Below are positions 15,983 to 25,900 of a stretch of DNA of 64,000 bases, one piece after another; the first letter of the stretch is position 1, and each line of letters opens with the position of its first letter. This DNA comes from Brachybacterium sp. UMB0905 (GTDB taxonomy: Bacteria > Actinomycetota > Actinomycetes > Actinomycetales > Dermabacteraceae): NCBI RefSeq assembly GCF_002871795.1, contig NZ_PNHL01000011.1:1-64000 (forward strand), read 5' to 3'. Position numbers and translations under genes: made by a program. The notes beneath the pieces were generated by a model that was not told the origin of the DNA, did no database searches, and saw nothing but the letters and a program-made list of their open reading frames with translations.

Positions 15983-16548
15983 CCCACCCCGTTCAGGGAT
16001 CGGTGACGTGGGATGGTGTCACCCCCGCGGTCGAGACGATCCACGAGTTGCTGTGGCGGTTCACCACCAGCGGGGCGCTGCGTGTGGCCCTGCAGCAGAT
16101 CCGTCTCACCCCGGACCCGGCCGGCGAGGCTCACAGCCCCGAGGTGCACGAGGTCATCGACGAGATCGCCGATGTGGGGGGCAACCTCGTCTCCCTGCCG
16201 CGGCGGGACGCCGTGCGCGCCGACGCCGAGATCTCTGCGCAGCTCGATGCGGCGCTCGCCCGCCTGTGGGCCGATGTCGCCGCGGACCTGGGGCAGAGCC
16301 CGGACATGCTCTCGGTGCTCCTGGACGCCGACGGGCAGCGCTTGGTCTACGTGACGTTCGACGTCGCCGTCACCGCCCGCGAGCTCGCCGAACGGCCCCA
16401 GCATCCGGCGCTGCACGGCGGGGCGCACCACATCGCCCATCACGCCCCGGCCCTCGATGACCTGCGCGACCGCCTCGCGCCGCCCGAGCCCAGCCGGATC
16501 TGCCAGGCCTGGGACGAGCTGCGCGAGACGCTGCGCCGCCTGCGCTGA
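15979..16548 (+). CDS. Hypothetical protein
   Basis: 189 residues, starting with GTG in a GTGA overlap with the hydrolase-like gene, so the two are co-translated. Mostly helical, acidic, with a central strand segment (LSVLLDADGQRLVYVTFDVAV) and a His-rich stretch (HGGAHHIAHHAP) that could bind metal. No family recognised, no signal peptide. Function likely tied to the upstream hydrolase-like protein. Confidence 0.65.
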   Translation: MTHPVQGSVTWDGVTPAVETIHELLWRFTTSGALRVALQQIRLTPDPAGEAHSPEVHEVIDEIADVGGNLVSLPRRDAVRADAEISAQLDAALARLWADVAADLGQSPDMLSVLLDADGQRLVYVTFDVAVTARELAERPQHPALHGGAHHIAHHAPALDDLRDRLAPPEPSRICQAWDELRETLRRLR

Positions 16549-16572
16549 GCTGCTGCGCCCCGCGGCGTCGGC

Positions 16573-17802
16573 TCACACCGGCTGGACCATGCCCCGCATC
16601 CCGCTCGCGGTCGCATCCGGCAGCTGCACACCCATCGCGGTGGCGAGCGTGACCCCCAGATCCGCCCAGGATCCCTCCACCGGGCCCTCCGGCAGGCCCG
16701 GTCCGCGCGCGGAGGTCACGGTGGGGGCCGACGGATCGCTGACCGCGCGCGGCCCCGCATAGTACGGATCCTCGCCGTCCACGAGCGGCCGATGCGTCGC
16801 CGGCAGCCCGAACACCGTGCCCGGCGTGCCCTCGAGCACCCCGATCACATCGGTCTCGCGCGTGGCCCCCACCCCGTCGGCCACCTCCCGCAGCGTCAGC
16901 CGCGTATGCGCCCCCAGCTCCCGCAGCGCCGCGAGGGTCTGCTCGCGCACCGCTGCCGGTTCCTCGCGCCGCACATGGATCACGCCGCGCGGACCATCGG
17001 GCCACACCAGTGCCCGGAACTGCGCGATGCGCGTACCGTCGGTGCGCAGCAGCCCGGCTGCGGCCAGCTCCGTGTTCGGGTGGACCAGCAGCGCCGTGGG
17101 CACGAGCGGCCGACCTGGCACCAGCACCACTCGGTCGTCGGTCTGTGTGGCGAAGGCGCTGCGGATCCGCTGGATCGCCTCAACCGTGTCGGACAGGGAG
17201 CGGGAGACCTCCGGGCCATCCAGGCCCGCGCAGCGTCGCGCCGCCCCCAGGCCGGTCAGCCGCACCGCCATGAGGTCGATGCGCCCCGCGGCGAGGGCCT
17301 CCTCCGCGATCTCGGCGACCAGCGCATCGGGCGCCACCTGGGACAGCTGCACCCCGGCGGCCCGGCGCTGAGCCAGATGCTCGGCGACCATCCGCGGGGA
17401 GCTCGTCGCCTCCGTCATCTGCCAGCGGTTGCGGTAGTGCCGCAGGTCCTCCACGAGCGGCAGGCATAGGTCGATGCCGCTGCCGGCGGTGGCCGGCCAC
17501 TGCAGCGCCGCGCACATCCCACCTGCCTCGCGCACCCGGCAGAACAGGGTCTGGGCGCGCATCGCCGCGGAGTACCAGGTGGAGCGGCGCTCCGGGGCGG
17601 TGGGGTCGAAGGGCTCCTCGGTCGCCACCCCGGTGTGGGCGACGGTCGCACCGGTGGTCAGGCTCGCCAGCGCCGGTGCGGACTCCGAGGGCCCGCCGGG
17701 CCGGACCGTCAGGGTGCGGGTATCCGGGGCATGCAGCAGGCTCGTCGCCTCGAAGGCCTCCAGACCGTCGACGGCCAGGATCAGTGTGCGTCCGGCTTCC
17801 AT
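16573..17802 (-). CDS. Alkaline phosphatase superfamily (nucleotide pyrophosphatase/phosphodiesterase-like) protein
   Basis: 409 residues. The start TLILAVDGLEAFEA matches the first metal-binding Asp of this superfamily. PSESAPALASLTTGATVAHTG corresponds to the nucleophile and P-x-x-x-S-x-x-TG-x-x-x-x-HG segment, with Ser where Thr is usual. Downstream metal ligands are less obvious: VVLVPGRPLVP stands where D-H/G-H motifs are expected. So it may be divergent or inactive. GGGGGAG precedes the ATG at 17802; a longer frame upstream has no signal. No signal peptide, so cytoplasmic. Confidence 0.6.
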   Translation of the reverse strand: MEAGRTLILAVDGLEAFEATSLLHAPDTRTLTVRPGGPSESAPALASLTTGATVAHTGVATEEPFDPTAPERRSTWYSAAMRAQTLFCRVREAGGMCAALQWPATAGSGIDLCLPLVEDLRHYRNRWQMTEATSSPRMVAEHLAQRRAAGVQLSQVAPDALVAEIAEEALAAGRIDLMAVRLTGLGAARRCAGLDGPEVSRSLSDTVEAIQRIRSAFATQTDDRVVLVPGRPLVPTALLVHPNTELAAAGLLRTDGTRIAQFRALVWPDGPRGVIHVRREEPAAVREQTLAALRELGAHTRLTLREVADGVGATRETDVIGVLEGTPGTVFGLPATHRPLVDGEDPYYAGPRAVSDPSAPTVTSARGPGLPEGPVEGSWADLGVTLATAMGVQLPDATASGMRGMVQPV

Positions 17803-17959
17803 CGGCTCCCCCTTCTCGCTCCGCGGCGGTGCGTGCACCCGCAGAACCTTAAGGAGGGCTGGCGACCTCGGTGCGAGGCGCCGGTGAGCAGGGGCGGGCG
17901 GCCAGATGAACACCCGGTGCTGCAATCGGATCCCCGTCACGGAGAGTGTGCCGCGGATG

Positions 17960-18835
17960 TCAGCACTCGACGTAGGTCCTGTGGTCAGCGGTGAACGTCC
18001 CGCTGTCCTCCAGCACATCCTCCGGGGCGATGACGGAGTGCTCGATCACCTCGGCCATGGTTGCGCGCTGCGCGGCCTCATGGTTCTCGGCTTCCTCCAG
18101 GGCCGGGGTCAGCAGGGCGTTCGCAGCGTCGGTCGCGCAGTCGTCCAGGCCGTGCAGGAGCACGTGCAGACGGCCCGGTGCGGGGCTGCCGTCCGTCTCC
18201 ATCGCCGCCACCAGCCCCACCTGGATGGCCATCACCCCGACGCGCCGGGTGGTGGTGTCGATGACGGTGTGGGCGATGGTCGCTGCGAGCACCAGCGCTG
18301 GTGTGCCGTCATCGGAGGCGCGGTGCCAGCCCGCGGCGATCGCAGGGGCGCCGACGGTGCGGAAGTTCGGGGCGAGCGCGAAGGAGAGGAAGTGCCCCCG
18401 GCGCTCGGCCCAGGTCGATGTCACCTTCTCCGCGAGGGTCTGCGGCACTGTCTCGAGCATGAGGGCTTCCCGCTCGGCGGGGTCGAGGTCCTGCTGCCGT
18501 GCGGGGCTGAGGTAGGCGGTGTCCACGAAGGTCGTGATCTCATCGCGTAGGTCATCGAGCGTTGAGTCGTCCTCGCCGAGCTCCTGCCAGCCCTCGAGGC
18601 CGACGGCGGCGCCCTGGATCGGCAGGGCGCGCAGCTCTTCGGCGGTGCGGGCGTTCCACACCTGCGGGTCGAGTTCAGCGAGCGGGTCGCGCGGCACCTG
18701 GGAGGAGGTGGCGACGGGGGAGGGGCCGCAGCCGACGGCCAGCAGCGCCGGGGACGCGGCGAGCGCGGTCAGCAGGATGCGGCGGCGCGGGAGCTGCGGG
18801 CGCGGCAGCAGGGGGCGCGGGGTGCGGGAGGTCAT
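17960..18835 (-). CDS. Lipoprotein, function unknown
   Basis: 291 residues. The N-terminus has paired arginines (PRRRILLTALAASPALL) and a lipobox LAVGC, so export may be through Tat, with lipid attachment at the Cys. The mature part is helical, with HDC-like residues near the end (LHVLLHGLDDC) and a final Cys. No family recognised. Its start overlaps the stop of the small membrane-protein gene upstream (ATGA), so the two form one unit. Confidence 0.7.
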   Translation of the reverse strand: MTSRTPRPLLPRPQLPRRRILLTALAASPALLAVGCGPSPVATSSQVPRDPLAELDPQVWNARTAEELRALPIQGAAVGLEGWQELGEDDSTLDDLRDEITTFVDTAYLSPARQQDLDPAEREALMLETVPQTLAEKVTSTWAERRGHFLSFALAPNFRTVGAPAIAAGWHRASDDGTPALVLAATIAHTVIDTTTRRVGVMAIQVGLVAAMETDGSPAPGRLHVLLHGLDDCATDAANALLTPALEEAENHEAAQRATMAEVIEHSVIAPEDVLEDSGTFTADHRTYVEC

Positions 18836-19128
18836 CGTGGATCGGGCTGCGCGGCATCGGCGCGGCCGGACTCGGCGTTCATGCGCTGATGGATTGTTCG
18901 GGCGCGGTCATGGTCGCGCTGCACGGCGTCGTCCACGAGGTGCTTGGTGCTGTGCTCGGGCTCCTCCGGCTGCATCACCAACCACACCACCACCGCGAGG
19001 GTCAGCAGCAGACAGATGGCCACGAGGATCAGCATGAGCGTCCAGTCGAAGGGGACCGGATCCCAGAACGGGTCGCCGCGGAACCCCCCGGCCAGGGGCG
19101 CGCCGGGGATCTGCGTCAGCCGGTCCAT
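18832..19128 (-). CDS. Small single-span membrane protein
   Basis: 98 residues from the ATG at 19128, which follows AAGGGGG by 5 nt. One long hydrophobic helix (LMLILVAICLLLTLAVVVWLVM, residues 24-45 or so) divides a short outer segment from an acidic, helical cytoplasmic tail. Co-translated with the downstream lipoprotein. TATGCT boxes occur on both strands at 19185-19228, giving divergent promoters with the kinase gene. Confidence 0.65.
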   Translation of the reverse strand: MDRLTQIPGAPLAGGFRGDPFWDPVPFDWTLMLILVAICLLLTLAVVVWLVMQPEEPEHSTKHLVDDAVQRDHDRARTIHQRMNAESGRADAAQPDPR

Positions 19129-19237
19129 CGTTGCCCCCTTCGTCCCTGCGCTCACGGCGCCGCGACGGGCGCCCGGAACCGCTCCAGCATAGCGGGCAGG
19201 CCGTGGCGGACCCCACGCCGGTTATGCTGAAAACATC

Positions 19238-20656
19238 ATGGCTGACGTTATTGTGGGGCGCTTCGCGCTCATCGACCTGATCGCCAAGGGCGGTTCCGGG
19301 TCCGTCTGGCGCGCCTGGGACTCCAAGACCAAGGAGCTGTGCGCCGCGAAGGTGCTGCGGCAGCGCGATTCCGCAGACCTCATGCGCTTCGTACGCGAGA
19401 AGGGCGTCAGCTTCGACCATCCGCATCTGCTGACCCCCTACGGGTGGGGCGCCGAGGATGAGCACGTGGTGATCGCCATGCCGCTCGTCTCCGGCGGCAC
19501 CCTGGAGGCGGTGGTCAAAAAGCGCGGCAAGCTCGCCGAACCCGCCGTGGTAGTGATCCTGGACCAGCTGCTGTCCGGGCTCGCGCATGTGCACTCCCAG
19601 GGGTGGATCCACCGCGATGTGAAGCCCGCGAACATCATGTTCGAACCGCGCGGAAGGGCGTGGCCGGTCTCGCGTCTGGCGGACTTCGGGATCGCCGTGC
19701 ATGAGACCGATGTGCGCTTCACCCACGTCGGCATGGTCAACGGCACCCCCGGGTACATGGCCCCGGAGCTGTTCGCGATGGCTGAGCCCGCCCCTTCCCA
19801 TGACCTGTATGCCGCGGGCGTGGTGGCGCTTGTGGCGCTGAACGGCCCGCTCAAGCTGCGTGATGGCGCGTTCCGTCCCGATGAGCTGACCCAGCATCTG
19901 CGCGGCGTGACCCCGAAGCTCTCCGCGGTGATCCGCAAGCTCGTGGCCGCACAGCCGGAGGACCGCTACCAGGACGCCGAATCGGTGCGGCGGGACCTGC
20001 CGCGTGTGCCGCAGGGCTACCCGCTGACCCTGGCCGATGGCACCCCCCTGGAGTTCCACGACACCCTGGATCCGCTGCCGCCGAACGCCCCCGGTGCCGC
20101 GCGGCCCGAGCGTCCCGCCCCGCATCCCTCGGCCTCCTCGATGGAGGCGATCCGGGCCGGGCAGGTGCAGCAGGGCTTCTCTCCGCCCTCCGCGTCCCCG
20201 CAGACCGGGCAGCGGCTCGTCCCCGGGGGGCAGCTGCCGGGCGCGGCGGGGCATGGCCCCGGCTACGGCCCGGGCAGCCCGCCTGGAGCTCCCGGGCAGC
20301 GAGGACCCGGCGGCCCCGGTGGGCCCGGCGGGTCACATGTGGCCGGCACGACGCAGACCGCTGCCTCCACCACCACGACGGGGGCGCGCCGCGGCCCGGA
20401 CCGCAGCACGATGATCGCCGTGACCATCGGCGCCCTCGCCGCAGTGGTGCTCGGCGTGATCGCGGCAGTGGTGCTCGTGATGATGTTCGGCCCCGGCAGC
20501 TCGGCCGGGCCCGCGAGCCCCGTCGACCCCGCCTTCGCTCACGTGGAGCCGGGGCAGGAGTGCGTCAGCGAGGACCTCGGTGTCATCGGCATCACCGAGG
20601 ACGGCACGTACCTGTCCTGCCGCGCCGACGGCGAGGGCGGGCTCGCCTTCGGCTGA
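19238..20656 (+). CDS. Eukaryotic-like Ser/Thr protein kinase, membrane-anchored
   Basis: 472 residues. The kinase domain covers about 5-275: Gly loop IAKGGSGSVWRA, ATP-binding Lys in CAAKVL, catalytic HRDVKPANIM, DFG in LADFGIA, and GTPGYMAPEL. A long Pro/Gly-rich linker follows (residues 285-380). One transmembrane helix (MIAVTIGALAAVVLGVIAAV) leads to a short outer domain of about 50 residues with two Cys, so it resembles the Pkn family but lacks PASTA repeats. TATGCT lies 9 nt before the ATG and there is no ribosome site. Signal and targets unknown. Confidence 0.9.
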   Translation: MADVIVGRFALIDLIAKGGSGSVWRAWDSKTKELCAAKVLRQRDSADLMRFVREKGVSFDHPHLLTPYGWGAEDEHVVIAMPLVSGGTLEAVVKKRGKLAEPAVVVILDQLLSGLAHVHSQGWIHRDVKPANIMFEPRGRAWPVSRLADFGIAVHETDVRFTHVGMVNGTPGYMAPELFAMAEPAPSHDLYAAGVVALVALNGPLKLRDGAFRPDELTQHLRGVTPKLSAVIRKLVAAQPEDRYQDAESVRRDLPRVPQGYPLTLADGTPLEFHDTLDPLPPNAPGAARPERPAPHPSASSMEAIRAGQVQQGFSPPSASPQTGQRLVPGGQLPGAAGHGPGYGPGSPPGAPGQRGPGGPGGPGGSHVAGTTQTAASTTTTGARRGPDRSTMIAVTIGALAAVVLGVIAAVVLVMMFGPGSSAGPASPVDPAFAHVEPGQECVSEDLGVIGITEDGTYLSCRADGEGGLAFG

Positions 20657-20704
20657 GCTGCCCTCCGCGCCCTCACCGCAGACGTAACCCGCCCGGGGCC
20701 CGGT

Positions 20705-22297
20705 TCAGCGCCGGGCGATGGAGCTGACGTTCAGCGCCTGCAGCAGCGCCTCCCGTCGTGGATCCATGAGCAGGTCGATCACCAGGTCCTCCTGCCCCTC
20801 CTCCCGGGCGGTGAGGCGCCAGCGCAGCTGCTGCGGGGTGATCACCTCGGCATTGTCGACGACCAGCTGGGCGATGTCCTGCATGCTGCGGCCGCTGGCG
20901 GCCAGTGCCGCGTCCAGGCGGCGCCGCCGCTCAGCCCGCGGCACGTCGGGATCCATGTTGTCGGCGAAGAAGCGGTCGGCGAGGTAGGAGTTGTCGGTGC
21001 GCAGCCAGGCCAGGGCCGCCTCCGCGGCGGTGCGGGTGCACGGCCCGAGCGGGATCGGGGCGGGGGCCAGCAGCTGCGGCAGCTCACGCTGCAGGACCCG
21101 CAGTGCCTGCATCCCCAGCGGCACCGCGGGGGCGTACTTCGAGTTGGCGAGCGCCACGATGCCCACGCCGCTGTCCCGATGCCAGGCCATGAACGAGCCG
21201 TAGCCGGGGTAGCCGCCGGAGTGGGAGATCACCTCGCCCAGATCCGGGAACTGCTCGATGACCAGGCCGAAACCGTAGCCGCGGATGCGATCGAAGCTCC
21301 CGGCATCCGTGCTCTGATCGGCGGCCCCGGCCTCCGGCGAGGCCTGGGGGCGGCGCGCGGGCAGCATCTGGTGGCGGTGCATCTGCTGCATCTCGCGGCG
21401 GGAAGCGGTGGCGAGCGGTCCGCGCGGACGTTGGGCCGCATCGGGCGCATCGGCTGCGGCGAGGAACCGCACCCAGCGCGCCACATCGGTCACCGTCGAG
21501 AACAGTCCGGCCATCGCCCCGTAGGCGCCGGGGCCGGACAGCGGGACGGACTCGAAGCGGGTGGCGTCGGTGCGGTCAGCCACCCGGTGGCCGACGGCCA
21601 GCTGGTCCCTGTCGATCTCGACATCGCTCCAGCCGGTGTCCCGCAGCCCCAGGGGGTCCAGGAACCGCTCGCGGATCTCCTCGCGGTAGCTTCGCCCGGT
21701 GACTTCGTCGATCACGCGGCCCAGCAGCACATACCCGGTGTTGGAGTACTCGAAGCCGGTGCCGGGACGGTGCACGGCACCCAGGCCCTGGCGCAGCATG
21801 GCGTCGAAGTCCTCGGGGCTCATCGCCTCCTGCCGGTCACCCCACGGGTTGTCCGTGACGAGCCCGGCATTCATGCTGAGCAGCTGCCGCAGGGTCGGCT
21901 CGCGGTCATCGGCGGCCAGGGCGAACGCTCCGGCGGCCGCCGGGACGTACTGGGAAATCGGGTCATCCAGGCGCAGGGCGCCCTCATCGCGCAGCGCGAG
22001 GATCGTCGCGGCGGTGAAGGACTTCGTCATCGAGGCGATGCGGGAGACGGTCGCCTCGTCCATCGGCCCGCTGCCCGGGGCGGGCATCCCGTCCAGCAGC
22101 TCCCGCTGCCCCGCCGCTCCGTGTGCGAGGATCTCGCGGTCATGCCCGTGCCCGCCGATCACCGCCCAGGTCACGCCGGCGGTGCGATGCTCGTCCACCG
22201 CCGCGCTGAACAGGGACGCAAGTTCGGTGCGCACTGCGTCGGGCACGACCTTGGCGGGTGTCTGGGAGGAACGGGGGGCAGGGGAGGTGGAAGGCAT
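20705..22297 (-). CDS. Serine hydrolase of the beta-lactamase/class C family
   Basis: 530 residues. The Ser-x-x-Lys motif is in IASMTKSFTAA, the Tyr-x-Asn motif in FEYSNTGYVLLG, and a late HSGGYPGYGS segment stands for the HxG motif. A C-terminal extension of about 130 residues follows the hydrolase fold. No signal peptide, so probably cytoplasmic esterase, peptidase or D-aminopeptidase activity and not resistance. I chose the ATG at 22297: TACAGT ends 7 nt upstream, and the GTG at 22306 would overlap that box. It follows the SWIM-protein gene by a few bases but appears to have its own promoter. Confidence 0.82.
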   Translation of the reverse strand: MPSTSPAPRSSQTPAKVVPDAVRTELASLFSAAVDEHRTAGVTWAVIGGHGHDREILAHGAAGQRELLDGMPAPGSGPMDEATVSRIASMTKSFTAATILALRDEGALRLDDPISQYVPAAAGAFALAADDREPTLRQLLSMNAGLVTDNPWGDRQEAMSPEDFDAMLRQGLGAVHRPGTGFEYSNTGYVLLGRVIDEVTGRSYREEIRERFLDPLGLRDTGWSDVEIDRDQLAVGHRVADRTDATRFESVPLSGPGAYGAMAGLFSTVTDVARWVRFLAAADAPDAAQRPRGPLATASRREMQQMHRHQMLPARRPQASPEAGAADQSTDAGSFDRIRGYGFGLVIEQFPDLGEVISHSGGYPGYGSFMAWHRDSGVGIVALANSKYAPAVPLGMQALRVLQRELPQLLAPAPIPLGPCTRTAAEAALAWLRTDNSYLADRFFADNMDPDVPRAERRRRLDAALAASGRSMQDIAQLVVDNAEVITPQQLRWRLTAREEGQEDLVIDLLMDPRREALLQALNVSSIARR

Positions 22298-22302
22298 GGA
22301 TG

Positions 22303-22980
22303 TCACTGTAGGCGCTCGCTGTGGGGCTCGGTGAAGAAGGCGTGGAGCGTCGCGGCCGCCTCGGCGCCGAGCTCAGCCTCCAGCAGCTCCGGGCGCAGCC
22401 GGGTGGGATCCAGGCCCGTCGGGCGCTCGGGAAGCTCGGCGCGGGGGCGCTGCGGCTCCTCCACGAGATCCGCAAGGCTCATCCCGCGTAGGGTCAGCAG
22501 CAGCGTGGGATCCGCGTCCACGGCCTCCACCAGCACATATACCAGGGCGCTGACGTGTCGGCAGGGGCCGGGCCAGTCCAGGCAGGAGCAGTCATGGGAC
22601 AGCTCCGAGGCGTCACGCGGCAGCAGCGGAACCTGCGCGGCGGCCAGCTGCTCCTCGACCGGCTCCGGGTAGCTGCCCCCGGCCAGACGTGCCGGCAGCT
22701 CGGGATGCTGCCGGGCGATGCGCCGCACCTGTGTCGCCTCCCCCGGACGCAGCGGCGGCACGTCGATCCGGGCCTGGTACAGGTTCCCGTCGGCGTCGAG
22801 CACATCGCCGCGCGCCGCCCCGGTCTGCACATCCAGCCACTGCACCCGGCCGGCGCGCGCATCGGCCTTCCCGCGCGCGATCCGCCCCGGCCCCAGCAGG
22901 CGCTCGATCTGCTCCCGCAGCGCCGTGGCCTGCCAGGCCTTTCCCACCGGGCCACGGCGGGAACGCAGCCGAATACTCAT
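22303..22980 (-). CDS. SWIM zinc-finger protein
   Basis: 225 residues. The SWIM motif is CSCLDWPGPCRHVSAL, the C-x-C-x(n)-C/H-x-H zinc ligand pattern, at about residues 132-147. Such proteins often travel with SNF2 helicases. Here the gene start overlaps the helicase stop by 4 nt (ATGA), so the two are co-translated and likely form a complex on DNA or RNA. The C-terminus is acidic and helical. Confidence 0.85.
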   Translation of the reverse strand: MSIRLRSRRGPVGKAWQATALREQIERLLGPGRIARGKADARAGRVQWLDVQTGAARGDVLDADGNLYQARIDVPPLRPGEATQVRRIARQHPELPARLAGGSYPEPVEEQLAAAQVPLLPRDASELSHDCSCLDWPGPCRHVSALVYVLVEAVDADPTLLLTLRGMSLADLVEEPQRPRAELPERPTGLDPTRLRPELLEAELGAEAAATLHAFFTEPHSERLQ

Positions 22981-25900
22981 CGGTCCTCCTCATCATCCAG
23001 GCGCAGCAGCTCCAGCAGCCGGTCATCATCCAGATCCCCGATCCACTCCTCACCCGGGCCGATGGTCAGCTCCGCAAGCGCCTGCTTGTCCTGCAGCACG
23101 TCATCGATCCGCTCCTCGATCGTGCCGGCGCTGACCAGGGTGTGCACGGTGACATCACGGCGCTGGCCGATGCGGTAGGCGCGGTCGGTGGCCTGGTTCT
23201 CCACCGCCGGGTTCCACCAGCGGTCCAGATGCACCACATGGTTCGCCGCCGTGAGGGTCAAACCGGTGCCGCCGGCCCGCAAACTCAGCAGCATCACCCC
23301 GGGCCGATCGGGGTGCTCCTGGAACTCGGCGACCATGCGGTCCCGCGCGGGCTTGGGCACCCCGCCGTGCAGGAACGGCACCTCGATGCCGTAGGCGGAA
23401 AAACGCTCCGTCCAGTACGGCACCAGCAGATGCCCGAACGTCGTGAACTGCGTGAACACGAGCGCTTTGTGACCCTGCTCGAACACGGTCGCCAGCAGGT
23501 CATCCACCAGCTCCAGCTTGCCCGAGCGGGACTGGCCATCGCGCAGCAGCGGCGAACCATCCTGCAGGAAGTGCGCTGGATGGTTGCACACCTGCTTCAG
23601 CCGCGTGATCGCCCCCGCCACGAGAGTGCGACGGCGCCCCGGGGGTTCCCCGCCGATCTGCGCCATGAGCTCCTCGACCACCGCCTCGTACAGGCCTGCC
23701 TGCTCCGGCGTCAGGTTCACCACCCGTTGCAGCTGGATCTTCTCCGGCAGATCGCTGATGATCGATCGGTCCGTCTTCAACCGCCGCAGCACAAACGGGC
23801 TGGTGATGAACTTCAGGCGGCTGAGCGCCGCGGCATCGCCCTCCTCCTGGACCGGGGTGGCGATGCGGTCGGTGAAGCTCTGCGCACTGCCCAGCAGACC
23901 GGGATTCACCACCTCCATGAGGGAATGCAGATCCCCCAGCCGGTTCTCCACCGGCGTACCCGTCAGGGCCAGACGATGCCGTGCCTTCAGGCGCCGCGCC
24001 GCCTGCGTGACCTGTGTGCTGGGGGTCTTCACATGCTGCGCCTCATCCAGCACCAGGCGATGCCACGGCACCGCGGCCAGCAGGTTCTGATCCCGCGCCA
24101 GCAGCGAATACGTCGTGATCACCAGATCGACATCCTCCGCTCCAGCCACGAAGGAGTCATCGCGCAGCCGGTCCCCGCCGTGATGGACATGCACCGCCAG
24201 ATGCGGGGCGAACCGCGCGGCCTCCCGCTGCCAGGACCCCACCACCGACATCGGGCACACCAGCAATGTGGGGCCGATGGGATGCTGCCGACCCTCCGCT
24301 GCGGCAGTCAGCGCCTCCTCCCGCTCCCGGCACAGCAGCGCGAGGACTTGCATCGTCTTGCCCAGCCCCATGTCATCGGCGAGGATCCCGCCCAGCTGCA
24401 GGTCGTGCAGGGCCCACAGCCAGTTCAGGCCCTGCAGCTGATAGGGCCGCAAGGTGGCGCGCAGCGTCGCCGGGGGCGGCAGCTCGGCCGGACCCGCACC
24501 GCCCGGCAGCAGCCGCGCCAGCCCATCGGCCCCGCCCGCGAGCATCGCGGAGATCCCGAAGTCCACATCGGCCGCCTCGGGGGAGAGGATCATCGAGAAC
24601 ATCTCGATCCACGGCGCCTGCCCCACCACCTCGAAGGGGGCGCTCGCCGGGGCGAGGGGCACCACGGTCCCGTCGGCCCCTGGGAGCGAGAGCCGGGGTA
24701 GGGGCGCGCGGGCGAGCGGGAAGGTGGTGGAGCGAGAGCGGAAGCTCTCCAGGAACCGCTCGGCGGCGCGCAGCGTCGTCGGATCCAGCCGCACCCACTG
24801 GCCGCGCAGATGCACCAGCTCCGACTGGGCGGAGCGGATCTGCTCCATCTCCTCCGCGGTCAGCTCCGTCTCCCCGACGGCGACGCGCCAGCTGAAACGG
24901 GCCATCGCCTGCAGGCCCACCCCGGAGCCCTCCCGCGGCTGCTCCTGCTCCTCCTCAACCTCCAGGGGGCGCAGGGTGGTGCGCTGGGCGGTCCACTCGC
25001 GGGGCAGCAGCACCGTCACCCCCGCCTCCTCGAGCGCCGGGGTGTCCAGGGACAGGAAACGGGAGGCCTCGGCCGTGGTCAGCAGCCAGTCCACGCCCGT
25101 GTCATCCACCGCGGCCTCTCGGACCGTGGGGGCCAGGCGCATCACCTCGGCGCTTGCCTCCGCCGCCCCCGCCGGGGTGAGGTCCCCGACGGCCCGCAGA
25201 TCCGCCACCGGGTGCACCGTCCCATCGGGCTCGCGCAGGCACGTCTGCAGCGGCCACGCCGACCCGAGCGGCGGCGCGAACAGCCGCACCACCAGCTCGT
25301 TCTCGCTTGAGCCGAGGGTGACGCCGGGGCGGCCCGAGTCCGTGTAGGCGGCCAGCGCCCGGTCCAGGCGGCGCCGGGCGGGCAGCTCGAGCGGCAGGTC
25401 CCCATCGCCCGCCAAGGCCGTGAGCACCCCGTGCGGGTCCGGGGTCTCGGGGCGCGCGGCCAGGTGCGCGGCAAAAGCGGTGCGGGCGCGGGCATCGACC
25501 AGGGCGTGCAGCAGCGGCGGGGCATCGCCGTCGGGGGCGTGCCAGCGCAGCACCCCGCGCTCGAACCGCTCCCCGCTGCGGATCCGCAGGTTCCGCTCCG
25601 CGACCAGCTCGCGGGCCCGTAGATCCAGCACCGCCGCAGCCACCAGATCCGGCATGGCGATCAGCTCGGGGCTCAGACGCACCGCCGCGCCCTCGGCCAC
25701 CAGGTGCGCCAGCTGTTCCTCAAGCTCAGCGCCGAAACGCTCGATGAGTAGCTCGTGCACCGCATCCATGAAGACCGTCAGCCCCGGCCCCTCCCGCGGC
25801 AGCGCTGGAACCCGTCGGCCCTGCTCCGCGCTGCCGATCCGCACCCGGTGCCGCAGCCGCTCCGGGGCACCCGCGAGCGCTGCCGCAAGCGGCGGTGGCG

